Positions 9,953-21,250 of a stretch of 64,000 bases of DNA are shown here, piece by piece. The notes below the pieces were generated by a model. The model was not told the DNA's origin, did not search any database, and worked only from the letters and a program-made list of their open reading frames with translations. Both the position numbers and the translations under genes were made by a program. Each line of letters opens with the position of its first letter. Position 1 is the first letter of the stretch. The stretch comes from Closterium sp. Naga37s-1 (lineage: Eukaryota > Streptophyta > Zygnematophyceae > Desmidiales > Closteriaceae), in contig CANJKZ010000142.1 in NCBI GenBank assembly GCA_947471745.1, forward strand, positions 2,018,501-2,082,500, given 5' to 3'.

Positions 9953-11954
9953 CTACTCCTCCTCGTCAGATTCGGGCTCCTGGCAGTTGTTGCCAAAAAA
10001 TCCATCAGCGATGATGTCATCGTCGACATCCACTTCCGCTGTCAGCTGGCTCCGCCTGTGCGCCATGGGGAGTCCGTCCTCACTGCCGTCAAGCTGGTTT
10101 CTGATGCCACAGGTGAGGAAGGCACGCTTGATGAGGTCGGCCAGCACAGCCTTCCAGGCCTGAGATATCCACCTCAGGACGACCTCAGGTGGAGGCTTCT
10201 TCAGGTTACCTGAAACATTACGGGAGAACGGTGGAAAGCCGTTAGTGCAACAACAAAGACTTCCGGGGGGGGTAAAACAATACCGTACTCATGCCATACC
10301 TGCTGCTGTCAGCTGCTCTTGCCCCTCTGCCTCAAACCACCTCTGGTACTGCTGGCGGACCGACGCCTTAAAGCTCTTGTTGATGGAGACATCGAGCGGC
10401 TGTACCTCCGCCGTACAGCCCGGCGGGATGATTGCCGGCACGCAGTTCATCTCGCGGAGCTTCTCCTTCACCCCCTTGGTGAGGTGACCGCGGTAAGAAT
10501 CCAGCACCAGCATCGAGCTCTTGGCGTGTCTGCCGAACTTAGGCTTCAAGAAAGGCTTGACGCCCTCCTCAAGCCAGCGAATGATGCCCGCGGAGTCCAT
10601 CCACCCGTTCTCGTGGCAAGCCACGACCACATCTGCACGAAAGACGTACAGGAGGTTAGAATTCGAACTCAGAACAGAACGCAGTTAACGAGCAGTGCAC
10701 CTCTTGACTTACCGGTAGGGTAATCGCCCTTCGGCAATGTCTTGCGCTTGTAGAACACCTACGGCTTCAGCTTCAATCCGTCCGCCGTGCACGCCAACAT
10801 CACAGTCACTCGCTGCTTCTGATACCCCGCGCTCCTGATAGGCACCGAGCGAACACCCGTTTCCTCCACGGTGGTGGTGGCGGGCATCTCCAGCCACAGC
10901 GGCGTCTGGTCCGCGTTGATGATCCACGCGGTGTCGATGTCGCGCTCACGACGCTTGGCACGCACGAACTGCCAGAAGCTCTTGCACTGCTCAGCGACAT
11001 CTGTACGGCGGTGGAAGAAAGGACGGACACAGACGGAGGGTGTTAGGACAAATAAACAAAAACCACGTGACAAAGTACACGGGGTAATTCTTACTTACGC
11101 GCGGCGTTTTTCTGGGCTACCCGGGTCTTCATGCGGACGCTCAGATTCCATCGCCGCCGAAATCGCTCCAACAATCTTTGGCTTCCTTTCCAGTTCTTGT
11201 CCGGGTACAGAAGCTTCATGAACTCCCGCGACCACTCCTGCAGGCGGCCGACTGACACGGCGGTTCCCTTGCGGCGCCACTCGAGTAGCTTCCCGTACAC
11301 CTTCAACTCCATCGGCCGGTACCACGACGCTCGCCCGCGGCCGTGCATGCGCTTCCGAGCTGAGTGAACGTCCTTGAGGAATTCAGCCGCCCGCTTCCAG
11401 TTGGTGTGGCACTTGCGGTGGATTCCGCTCTCGCGAGCCAAGGCGCGCACCGACACCGCCACATCAAGCAGAGCAACCCACTTCAACTTCTCCGCGGCGG
11501 TGTAACCTTGCCGCTTGTGGTCGGTGAGCTTGTGCCTGGGAGAGGGGGGGCGGGCATCACGGTTCTGTGAAGAGGGGTGGGGTCGCTTGCGATTAGTCGG
11601 AGGATAGGATGGTATGGGCAGTTTCTCGGGTAGCCCGTCGCGTGACCAGTACTCCACGCCGTCGTCGTCATCGTCGCCCGTAACACCTTCTGGAAACACA
11701 TCCTCAGCAGTGCCGCCCTCGGCGCCGCCTTCGGCAGAAGCCACCGTGCCACCCTCGGCGCCGTCACCGCCGCTCGCTTCCTCAGCGTCAGCAACATCAT
11801 CGTCGGCGCCGACTGCAGATTCGTCCCAAGGGCAGTCGCCGGGCTGTCCCCAACGTGCTCCAGGCGCGTACTCCACTTCCACGTACTCATCTTGCGCCTT
11901 GTTAGACTCCGGTTCGGAGAGGTATTCGTCAAACGCCGATGGGAGCAGCAGCAT
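9953..11954 (-). pseudogene. Pogo/Tigger-type transposase, four exons, one nonsense codon
   Basis: Cut-and-paste transposase of the CENP-B/pogo group. Inferred exons: 11954-11099, 11000-10713, 10632-10300 and about 10211-9953, with donors GTAAGT, GTAAGT and GTATGG and AG acceptors. Exon 1 carries an acidic N-terminus and a CENP-B-like helix-turn-helix region (GYTAAEKLKWVALLD; ARESGIHRKCHTNWKRA). Catalytic Asp residues lie in INADQTPLW (exon 2), LVLDSYRGH and VQPLDVSIN (exon 3); 35 residues separate the last two, giving DD35D. The protein ends in an acidic tail. A TAG at 10759-10761 interrupts LKP-VFYKRKTLPKG in exon 2. The start region abuts copia D, so the true N-terminus may be lost. Confidence 0.83.
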
Positions 11955-13494
11955 GACCACCGAAACTCCCGCAAATCAAGCCACGGGCTTCGATCCAAGC
12001 ATGATGGAAAAGTTTTTCTCCTTCATGTCCTTCTACGAACAACACCAGCAAGGGGCACCTGCGCAGTCAAACAACAGCAACAACAACAACGATGTGACAC
12101 CAATGAGCCTCGACGGTTCATCCTACGCGCGAGGAAATCAGCAACAGCAACCTACCTTCGCCCTGTACGAACCCCAGCGTGGTTCCGTCAGCTTCATGCC
12201 GCGCCAGCAACCTTCACCTAAGCAAGAGAAGACATTGGACGCACTTCAAGTTCAGTCGCAGTTTGCACACGTCCTAAAACTACAAACGTCAAGGCCATTC
12301 GACGGTAAAGATTTCTTTACCTGGTCATTTGAATTCGAGCTGATGATGGAAGGCGCGCAGATACTTGGATTCTTCGACGGGTCCCTGCCATACCCAACAC
12401 ACAGAACGCAATACGACAAGCAGCAGCACACATATCAGTCAATGATGGCATACACGATTCTGCTAAGGAATCTAACTCCAAACCAGCAGCAGAACATCCG
12501 CTCTTATCGGGGATACGGCAACTCCGCCGAGCTCGCGTACAACCATTTGAAGAACCTGTATCAAGCAACAGGCAGCGTCAATCAGAGTCGGTTAATGGCA
12601 CAACTGACAACAGTGGAGATGAAACCCGGCGAAAAGGGAATGGCATATATCAGCCGCTGCCGCGAGTTGCGCGACAAACTTCTTCGATGTGGAGGATCAA
12701 TATCTGAAGAAGCCTTCGTCACAGTTGTCAACACTGGTCTCGGTCCTCATTGGCGCTCCACTCGAGCTATTCTCCGAGATCATGGGAAGATCTCCGAAGG
12801 GGCACTCTGCGCCGAAATTCACGCTGAGCAGCAAGACATGGATCTGCAAGAGGAGCGACACAAGAAGAAAACGTCAGTACCCGAATTTGCGTTTCACACC
12901 CAACGGCGCTACAACAACAACAACAACCGGCATCAACCAAAACCCGTACCTCCGTTCTGTCATCTCTGCAAGACTTCAGGGCACCCTCGCACACACTGCC
13001 CGAATCGACAGCCGTCAACACCGCCGCAACGCCAACTTCGTCCTTCAAGCAGTCAATTGGCATCCACGCAAGCGCACCCCACGAGTCAACTGCAGTCCTC
13101 AACGACATCGTCAACACAATCTGCACAAGGAGCAAGAAACATCGTCTGCTGCATGGCAAGATCGACTGACTCCTGCATCACCAAGTCACCACCACACTAC
13201 TCACCGGAAGAGCAACTCGACAACAGCACACCTCGCCGCGAGTCACTTCAACCGAACCCGACGTATGCAGCCATCGCTCAAAGTGAACCGTTCGGGAAAG
13301 ACACTTGGTTCCTGGATAGTTGCTGCGGACAGCATATGTGCTCTTCGGGTCGTTTCGTTCAACGCGAACACCAACTTCAGCGCGAAGTTGTCATCACCGT
13401 CGCCAACAATCAGAACCTGCGCACACGACGACAGGGCGTAGTGCAACTTCAGTCACGAGAGACAAACGTCATACTGCAAATGTCAAAGGTTTAA
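11953..13494 (+). pseudogene. gag: Element D gag and protease N-terminus
   Basis: Opens with MTTETPANQATGF and a Gln/Asn-rich segment, then the copia gag core (residues about 105-310; F-D-G-K-D-F-F-T-W, then I-S-R-C-R-E-L-R-D). The zinc knuckle C-H-L-C-x4-H-x4-C (about 12958-13000) is complete. The protease active site reads L-D-S-C-C-G-Q-H-M at 13312-13338. A TAA at 13492-13494 ends the frame inside the protease; the same frame continues beyond it, so this is a point nonsense rather than a frameshift. Confidence 0.85.
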
Positions 13495-16122
13495 ATCACG
13501 GAAGGACTCAGCTACAACTTACTGAGCGTCAGCCAGCTGATGACGAAAGGCATCCATCTCGAAGCAGACAGCACCACTCAGGAGTTCAAGCTGTACCACG
13601 GGAAAAGCGGACTCTACATCGGCAAGGCCGTGCTAAAGAACAACGTGTTCGTCCTCGACTTCGTCCCAGACTTAGGCACCGCCGACAGTGACAGAATCGT
13701 CACCTTCACCTCCTGGACGCACCCACCGGATCTTGATCCTGACTTCAGTCCCGAAGGCTTCTGGTATTCACATACTATTCCTGAGGCAGAACGAACAAGA
13801 GCATTAGCAACGATTCAACACTCGGCAGCACCATAGACAACATCGGCAACAGCAGAGACAACATCGGCAGCAGCAGAGACAACATCGGCAGCAGCAGAGA
13901 CAACATCGGCAGCAGCAGAGACAACATCGGCAGCAGCAGAGACAACACCGGCAGCGGCAGAGACAACACCGGCAGCAGCAGAGACAACATCGCCACCAAT
14001 CGCAGGACCTTCAACAGCACCGGTCTTCGTCGACAACACACCACCGACTTCTGCGCAACAGCTGAACCCAACTCCACGAGAAGTCCATCGAAGCGCAAAC
14101 CACACCGCTGGGTTCTACTCTAACTCCGACTTGTACCGCCGCTCACCCGGACATCGCGCTGACGAAGATCTCTGGCATAAACGAATGGGACATCCGAGCA
14201 ACACAACGTTAAACAACACGATACGAGCAGGCGTCCTTGACAAAGATTCACTGCTCTTACCCGACGGGAGAGAACTTCGACGAATGAGAGGAACCTGCTT
14301 CACCTGCCCAGAAGCTGACTTACCACATCAGCCCTTCGTTTCTCACCACAACCCGAGTGCACCAGCTTATGCACCACTTGAGAAACTGTACAGCGACATC
14401 CTGTGCAACCGCGAACCTGGACAAGGAGCATACAACTACACCATAACGTTCATCGACGCCGCCACTCGATATGTCTGGCATCTCAACCTTCCAAGCCGCA
14501 ACATGGCCTTCGAAGCATTCGTAGCCTGGCTCCCAGTAGCAGAACGGGAATCGGGAGTTAAGCTGAAGAGTTTTCAGTCTGACGGAGGAGGAGAATACAC
14601 CTCACAGAGGTTCAAGCAGTACCTGGCAGAAAAAGGAATCAAGCGGCTCATCTCCCTTCCCTACGCCCATCAACAGCAGGGTGTAGCAGAAAGAATGAAC
14701 AGGACCCTTCAGAACACCATGCGCAAGCTGCTACGTGGCATGCTGCTACCCAACCACCAGTGGCCCAAGGCAATGGACCATGCCGTGATGCTGCACAACT
14801 TGCTTTCGTCATCATCGCTCCTGAACAACGCATCACCGCATCTGCTGTGGACAGGAAAAATGGGCAGCACAAAAATGTTGCAAAATTTCGGCTGCATGGT
14901 ACAGTACCGACCCCCAACTGCACGCGCTGGCCAATTCTCCCAACGTGCACAGTGGGGACTACACCTGGGCATTGAAAATAATTACAACGCGTGGAAGATT
15001 TTCGACGTCCACTCCAAAGAAACAGTGGCAGCACGTGATGTCATTTTCTACGAGCGACTCACCCTTTCAACGTACCTGTACAACTTGGAGACTTCACGAG
15101 ATGTCACAGGCGGATTTCGTGGGGACCGAGCCTTCGCTTCGGCACAAGATGAAGCTGACCTGGACGAACATACCATGGACGGAGCCTCGGAAGAAGCCGG
15201 ACCACTTCCCTACTGCTCGGTGGATATTCCAATGGACGATGACAACCCTCGCGACAGCATCAACACCGAAGTCTTCTACGACTTCGCCGACAACGGTTAC
15301 GTTACACCCGCCCGAGTCAACACCAACGAAGCCGAACGCATAGGACCCAATTTCTTACCTGATCCAGAAGAAGGTGACGAAGCAGCTTATCCCGAGGATA
15401 CAACACTACCCCGCTACACACAGAGCGGACTCCAGATACTTGGCCTCGTCACCGCGATCCACGGCACGGAGATCCCTAAGGAGCCTGCCACCGTTCAGCA
15501 GGCTCTGGGGGGGGAGCATAGGGAAAAATGGCGCGAAGCCATGGACAAGGAGCTGAAAGCACTGGAAGAACGGAACACCTGGAAAGTCGTTCCCATCGGC
15601 GTGGCACGCAACAAAACGGTACTCACCGGAAAATGGGTCTTCCGTGTGAAGACAAAGGCAGACGGCACCATCGACAAGTTTAAGGCGCGCTGGGTCGTGC
15701 GTGGTTTCGACCAAGAGCACGGACGTGATTTCACGGAGACGTTCGCCCCGGTCAGCCGACACACTTCACTTCGGATTCTTCTCGCAATCGCCGCCATGAA
15801 GAAGAAGAAGTTGCGGCAATTTGACGTCGCCAATGCATTTCTCTACGCACCTGTTGACGCCGAAATCTTCGTCGAACTCCCACACGGCTCCAACGGAGAG
15901 CCCAACCATGTCTGTCAGCTGCTGAAGTCCCTGTACGGCATCAAACAGGCTCCAAGGCTCTGGCAGCAGTATCTACACGCTCGACTCATCCGCATCGGAT
16001 TCCGACAGCTACCACACGACCAGGGCATGTACCGGCTCACGAAAGGTGACGACTACATTCTGCTCATCGTCTACGTGGACGATTTGCTCTACATCGGCTC
16101 GACTGACAGCGTCACTACTTGG
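13495..16122 (+). pseudogene. pol: Element D protease end, integrase and RT
   Basis: Same frame as gag, interrupted by TAG at 13834-13836. LLSVSQLM ends the protease domain. A 21-bp tandem repeat follows, then L-W-H-K-R-M-G-H-P-S (GAG-pre-integrase, about 14170). The integrase core is complete: D in FIDAATRYVW, D in QSDGGGEYTS, E in QGVAERMNR. RT covers about 15520-16115 with WVFRVKTKADG, the LRQFDVANAFLYAP palm motif and YVDDLLYIGS. The frame then runs into the 230-bp patch, so RT thumb and RNase H are absent. Apart from two stop codons, this is the best-preserved pol of the B/D lineage here. Confidence 0.88.
13837..13990 (+). repeat. 21-bp coding tandem repeat in element D
   Basis: About seven units of ACAACATCGGCAGCAGCAGA-type sequence encoding T-T-S-A-A-A-E heptads between protease and integrase. 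The units are nearly identical, implying recent slippage expansion. Confidence 0.85.
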
Positions 16123-16352
16123 TTCGTATTCCTTGTACTCTTATAAAAGCTTGTATCTCTTTGTTCTAATTAATCTACTTTGCCCTCACATACCAGCGCA
16201 AGGTGGTTCACAGACTTATCACTAAAACGCTTCCGCTATTACATTGTTCCTACTCAGAGTTTAGTCCTGCAAAGATCCTAAGGGCTTTTCTCAGCCCAAC
16301 AATGGCCGTTATTCAATTACAAGCGCCACCCCTAAAAAAAACGATTTTATTA
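16123..16352 (+). repeat. Duplicated LTR-end plus pogo-end patch, left copy
   Basis: 230 bp that repeat 24160-24389 almost exactly (one visible mismatch: CAGAG versus CAGAC). It consists of the last part of D's LTR, ending CAACA at about 16301, followed by pogo terminal DNA. It is joined on the left to D's RT at the tetranucleotide TTCG and on the right to a 5'-clipped LTR of E. Confidence 0.92.
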
Positions 16353-16357
16353 GCCTA

Positions 16358-16484
16358 TACATGTTTATATTGTGTAGGCTATAGTGGGTTTAGCCTTAGA
16401 GAGTACAACACATTGCTAGGGTGTCCTACTTGTATCACCCTGCTGCCTAGTTCATTCATTCTCGTTCAGTTCTACATTCTAACA
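16358..16484 (+). repeat. 5' LTR of E, clipped
   Basis: 127 bp aligning with 23694-23820, ending CATTCTAACA. The initial TGTCAAACATTG of the 3' LTR is replaced by pogo-derived bases. The primer-binding site TGGTATCCGACGCC follows at 16485, a degenerate match to the initiator-Met site. Confidence 0.88.
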
Positions 16485-16529
16485 TGGTATCCGACGCCTA
16501 GGTCAGGACCTAGGACCGACGTTGGTTAG

Positions 16530-17165
16530 GGCCCACCGTTCCGCCGCGCCCTTGCGCGCCCTATCTGCGCCGTCGAGCGCCCCTCCTAGCGCCGTCGAGC
16601 GCCCCTCCTAGCGCCGTCGAGCGCCCCTCCTACTAGCGCCGTCGTGCGCCCCTAGGACAGCCGCACGCGCCGCCCGTCAGCCGCACGCGCAGCCGCCCAC
16701 TCCGCCGCACGCGCAGCCGCACGTTAGGCCGCACGCGCAGCCGCACGCACGACCGCACGCGCAGCCGCCCGCGCACCCGCACGCGCAGCCGCCCGCACAG
16801 CCGCACGCGCAGCCGCACGCTCGGCCATACGCACGACCGCACGCACGGCCGCCCGCTAGGCCGCACGCACGACCGCACGCGCAGCCGCACGCGCAGCCGC
16901 ACACGCAGCCGCACACGCAGCCGCCCACGCAGCCGCACGCGCAGCCGCACGCTAGGCTGTACGCACGACCGCACGAGCAGCCGCACGCGCAGCCTGCTGC
17001 CCCCGCGCAGCACCACACCCGCGCGCAGGCAAGCCGCCGCGCCGCCCTGCCCGAGCCGAGCCGCGCCGCGCCGCCCTGCCCGAGCCGCGCCGCGCCGCCC
17101 TGCCCGACCCGCGCCGCGCCGCCCTGCCCGAGCCGCGCCGCGCTGCACTGCCCGAGCCGCGCTGT
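16530..17165 (+). repeat. GC-rich tandem-repeat leader of E
   Basis: Two blocks: a roughly 21-bp unit (GCGCCGTCGAGCGCCCCTCC, about 16560-16640), then many units built from CCGCACGCGCAGCCG and, at 17040-17165, GCCGCCCTGCCCGAGCC. It lies between the primer site and gag, the same place as the arrays in G, I and the 1.34-kb element. Arg/Cys-rich open frames across it are artefacts. Confidence 0.82.
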
Positions 17166-17244
17166 ACTGTTTCACGGCTGCTGCTGCTGCTACTGCTGTT
17201 ACTGCTGATACTGCTACTGCTGTTCCTACTACTCCTACTGAAAC

Positions 17245-18750
17245 TATGGCTAGTCCTGCAGTTCTAGCTTTCGATACTGAGGGCCGCCCACTGCGTTTTG
17301 ACACCTGGCTCGAGGACCTCCATCTGTTCCTCTAGCTCACTGCTAAGGAGGATATTTCGCTATATGATCATGCGTTAGGACTCTCTCCTGCCCCTGCTGC
17401 GACTGCTGACAGTACTGCCCGCTCACAGTGGCAGACTCGTGACGCCCACTCTCGCTTCGCCATTCGCAACTCCCTGCCGGTAGATGAGCGCGAGCACTTT
17501 GGCCAGCACAAGACTGCTCATGCACTGTACACTGCTGTAGTTGCGCGCTACTCCTCGCCTGCCTCTGCTGCGCTAGGCCGCCTCTCACTGCCCTATATGT
17601 TCCCAGACCTGTCCGCTTTCTCCACAGTAGCTGACCTCATTACTCACCTCCGCACTAGTGAGATCCGCTTCCGAGCTGCCATGTCCGCTGAGTTTCTTGC
17701 CAAGAACCCCCCCCCCCCGTTGTGGCTCTCTTTACCACCTGGTCACCCGTCTCCCTGACTCCCTTCGTGCGGTCAGGGACCACTTCCTTGCTCTCTGCCC
17801 CACCGAGCTCACCATTGACCTGCTTGAGAAGCACCTGCTGGCAGCTGAGACTAGCATAGTCGCTGTCGGTGCGTCTCGCGGCGACCCCCGCACCCCTTTC
17901 TTCGAGGGGTGTTCCCCCTCCCCTCTTCTCCCCTCTATCGCCTCTGCTGCTGCTGTCGACCTTCTCGGTGCTGAGAAGGTCGGGACTGCGTCCACTGCGA
18001 GTGGGGGGCGCCGCAGCGGCAAGGGCAAAGGGGGCAAGGGGGGCGGCGGTGATGACGGGGGAGGCGGTGGTGGGGGCGGTGGCGGCGGTAGGGGTGGTGG
18101 CGGGGCTGGAGGGGCCAGTGGCAGCGGCGGGGGTGGTGGCGGCAGCGGCGGGGGTGGTGGCGGCAGCGGTGAAGGAGGTGGCCGGGGTTGGGGCGGTGGT
18201 GGTGGCAGCAGTGGACGCGGTGGCGGTGGTGGCGGTGGTGGTCGAGGTGGCGGCGGTGGCGGTGGAGGTCGTGGAGGCTCTGGCGGTGGCCAGCACCAGC
18301 AGCAGACCCCGTCGCCCCAGGACCTTCGTGAGTGGTACTCTCAGCGTTGGGGGGGTGGCCTTAGCTGCCCGTATATCATCCGCACACGTGACCGCACTGG
18401 TCAGACGTGTGGGAGGGCGCACACGCAGCAGCGCTGCTTCTCCCGCCTCGACGACGCCTGGCGCACTCAGTTTCCTACTGCTACTGAGCTGCCCCGCTGG
18501 TTTGATCTGATCAAGAAGAACATTGATGTCTATGCTCTTGACTTTGATGCTATTCTTGGTGCCATGTATGTGATGTCTGGTAGTGGAGAGGGTGACTGTT
18601 ACCTGAGTGTCCCGCCCGACCCGGGCATTAGGACCAGTGAGGCTGCCGCACTAGGTGCTGGTGTGTCTGTTGCCCCAGGTGCTGGTGAGGCTGCTGCTCT
18701 AGGTACTCGTGAGTCTGCGCCCTCTGGTACTGCGTCTACTGAGGCACTGC
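17245..18750 (+). pseudogene. gag: Element E gag
   Basis: Starts ATG at 17245 (MASPAVLAFDTEG). TAG at 17333-17335 replaces a codon after LFL. At 17707-17718 a run of twelve C's shifts the frame by -1 relative to the start; the downstream frame then encodes L-V-T-R-L-P-D-S and S-I-V-A-V-G-A-S-R-G-D. A glycine-rich tract of about 100 residues follows (18000-18290), then a C-x13-C-x3-H-x4-C motif (18370-18440) where a normal zinc knuckle would sit. Confidence 0.83.
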
Positions 18751-20150
18751 ACACCTTCACACTGGACTCAGGTGCTTCCCGCTATTTCTTTCGTGATCGC
18801 ACTGCCCTTGAGCAGCTTGCTCGGCCAGTTGCAGTCTCCCTCGCTGACCCCTCTGGGGGTCCGGTCATTGCGACCTCCTCCACTGTCCTCCCTTGTCCTG
18901 CGGTCCCGTCGGGCACACTGTCAGGTCTCTACCTCCCCTCGTTCTCTACGAACTTGGTGGCGGTCGTGCGCTCCAGGACGGGGGTGTCCACCAGTTCACC
19001 CCTGCCTACGAGCGTGTGACACACTGCACGTGTGCTCGGACGGGTCGCCACCTGGCTACCTTCACTCGGCAGCCGGGGTCGGACCTGTACACACTGACCA
19101 CTGAGTCCCCTCAGGTAGCTGCGTCTGCGTCTGCGTCAGGTCAGCTGTCGGCCCCCTGCTCGTGTCGCTCCCTGTCGCACGAGACCGTCCTCTGGCACCA
19201 CCGCCTTGGTCACCCGTCAGTGCAGCGCCTTCGTGGCATGCACTCCCGGTACCTTGTCTCTGGTCTTCCCAGGGTTCTCCCTCCCCTCCCACCCTCACCT
19301 GCTCCTCCCTGTCTTCCCTGTGTCGAGGGGCGGCAGCGCGCCGCTCCTCACTCCTCCTCGTTTCCCCCGACGACTGCTCCCCTACAGACCCTCCACATGG
19401 ACGTGTGGGGCCCAGCCTGCGTCCGTGGACAGGGTCACGAGAGGTACTTCTTGATAGTTGTTGACGACTACTCGCGCTACACCACGGTCTTCCCCTTGCG
19501 CACCAAGGGTGAAGTCCCGGATGTTTTGATCCCTTGGATCCGCGCTGCCCGTCTCCAGCTCAGCAAGAGGTTCCACTCGGACTTTCCTGTTCTGCGTCTG
19601 CACTCTGACAGAGGTGGGGAGTTTTCCTCCGACCTCTTGAGGGACTTTTGTCGTGGGGAGGGCATTGAGCAGTCGTTCACGCTTCCGGCCTCTCCACAGC
19701 AGAATGGGGTTGCTGAGTGCCGCATTGGCTTGGTCATGGAGGTCGCTCGTACCTCCTTGATCCATGCGGCTGCCCCCCGCTTTCTGTGGCCGTTTGCGGT
19801 CCGATACGCTGCGCATCAGCTCAACCTCTGGCCCCGTGTCTCCGTTCCGGAGACTTCGCCGACACTGCGTTGGACGGGAGAGGTTGGCCATGCGTCGGTG
19901 TTCCGGGTCTGGGGATCTCGTGCTTTTGTCCGCGATACGTCCGCGGACAAGCTCTCCTCCCGCGCTGTTCCTTGTGTCTTCCTTGGCTTTGTCCCGGACG
20001 CGTCTGGTTGGCAGTTTTACCACGCCACCTCGCGCCGTGTCCTGCCCTCTCAGGACGTCACTTTCAACGAGTCGGTCCCCTACTACCGCCTCTTCCCCTA
20101 CCGCACTGCCCCGCTCCCCCCCCCCGCCTCTCTTCCTCGCACCAGGTGCT
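18751..20150 (+). pseudogene. Element E protease and integrase
   Basis: Protease motif FTLDSGASRYFF at about 18755. A one-base loss near 18961 (GTGGCGGTCG versus GTGGCGGGTCG in F) shifts the frame. The next frame carries L-W-H-H-R-L-G-H-P-S and C-L-P-C-V-E-G (zinc domain), then integrase with D in VVDDYSRY, D in RLHSDRGGEF and E in QQNGVAECRI, so the DDE triad is present. The C-terminal SH3-like region (F-L-G-F-V-P-D-A-S-G-W) runs to about 20090, where a poly-C tract changes frame again. Confidence 0.85.
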
Positions 20151-21250
20151 GCTGTGGTAGACCCCCTCCCCCCTCAGGGTGCCGCTCCCTCAGGTGTGTC
20201 CCAGGTAGACCCAGTTGAGCCTGTCGAGGTAGCTGTCGACTCTCGTCCTGCTAGGGGTGCTGAGCCTGAGCGTGCGGAGCTTAGGGGTGCGGAGCCTAGG
20301 GGTGCGGAGCCTGGGGGTGCGGAGCCTGGGGGTGCGGAGCCTGGGGGTGCTGAGCCTGAGCGTGAGGAGTCTGGGGGTGCTGAGCCCGAGGGTGCTGAGT
20401 CTGGGGGTGCTGAGCCTGGGAGTGCTACGTCTGAGGGTACTGAGCCTGGGGGTGCTGCGACTGACCGTGCTGCGCCTGGAGGCCCTCCCTCTTCACAGCA
20501 GCTGCGGGAGTGGTACTCGCGGTACTGCAGCCTCAAGAGGGGCGCTTCTGGGGCTAGGGGTGCTGCTGGAGCTGGTGCTCGTGGTTCCCCGCCTAGGTGG
20601 GAGCCGCCCTCTCCCCAGCGGCTCCGAGAGTGGTACGCTCGGCGCTGCAGTCTCCGGAGTGGCGCTACTGGTCCTTTGGACCCTGGAGCTAGAGCAGCTG
20701 CTGGTGCCGCGGACCCTGGAGCTGGAGCTGCTGCTGGTGCCGCGGACCCTGGAGCTGGAGCTGCTGCTGGTGCTGGTGCTGCTGGTGCAGGAGCTGCTGG
20801 TGGTGCTGCTGGAGTTGCTGCTGGTGCTGGAGCTGCTGGAGGCGCTGCTGGTGCTGGAGGTGCTGCTGGTGCTACTGGAGGTGCTACTGGTGCTGGAGCT
20901 GCTGGAGGTGCTGCTGGTGCAGGTGCTGCTAGAGGTGCTGCTGGTGCTGGAGCTGCTGGAGGTACTGCTGGTGCTGGAGCTGCTGGAGCCGCTGGTTCTG
21001 GAGGTGCTCGTACTGGAGGTACTAGAGCTGCTGGGACTGGAGCTGCTGCGGGGGTTGGAGCTGGAGGTACTGGAGCTGCTGGGGTTACTGGTGGTGCTGC
21101 GGGAGTTGTAGCTGGAGACCCTGGGGCTGAGGGTGCTGGTGCTGTCTCTGCTGGTTCAGGAGGTGCTGAGCAGCCACGGCCGTACTACGTTCCGCTCCTT
21201 CAGCAGGTTCTTGGCCTCCCGCCCTCCACTGGCCCTTCTCCTCCCCTACC
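20151..21250 (+). repeat. Integrase-RT linker of E with coding tandem repeats
   Basis: 15-bp units (GAGCCTGGGGGTGCG type; peptide G-G-A-E-P) at about 20255-20460, then Gly/Ala-rich units (GCTGGTGCTGGAGCTGCTGG type) at 20690-21110. Because the unit length is a multiple of three and the strands are purine/pyrimidine-biased, three or more frames stay open. Between them are two L-R-E-W-Y-[AS]-R-x-C-S-L segments (about 20500 and 20625). Confidence 0.85.

Noticed and set aside
11614..13494. A 626-codon plus-strand open frame covering antisense transposase and D gag
   Set aside because: The first 113 codons are antisense to the transposase exon; the real gag start is the ATG at 11953. The fusion is coincidental.
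16633..17304. A 223-codon Arg/Val-rich minus-strand frame
   Set aside because: Lies on the leader repeat of E; composition artefact.
20257..21111. Leu/Val-rich frames of 240-285 codons across the integrase-RT linkers (also near 37044, 45086, 48327 and 30456)
   Set aside because: They are the same 15-bp repeats read in an alternative frame; the true frame encodes GAEPG and Gly/Ala repeats.
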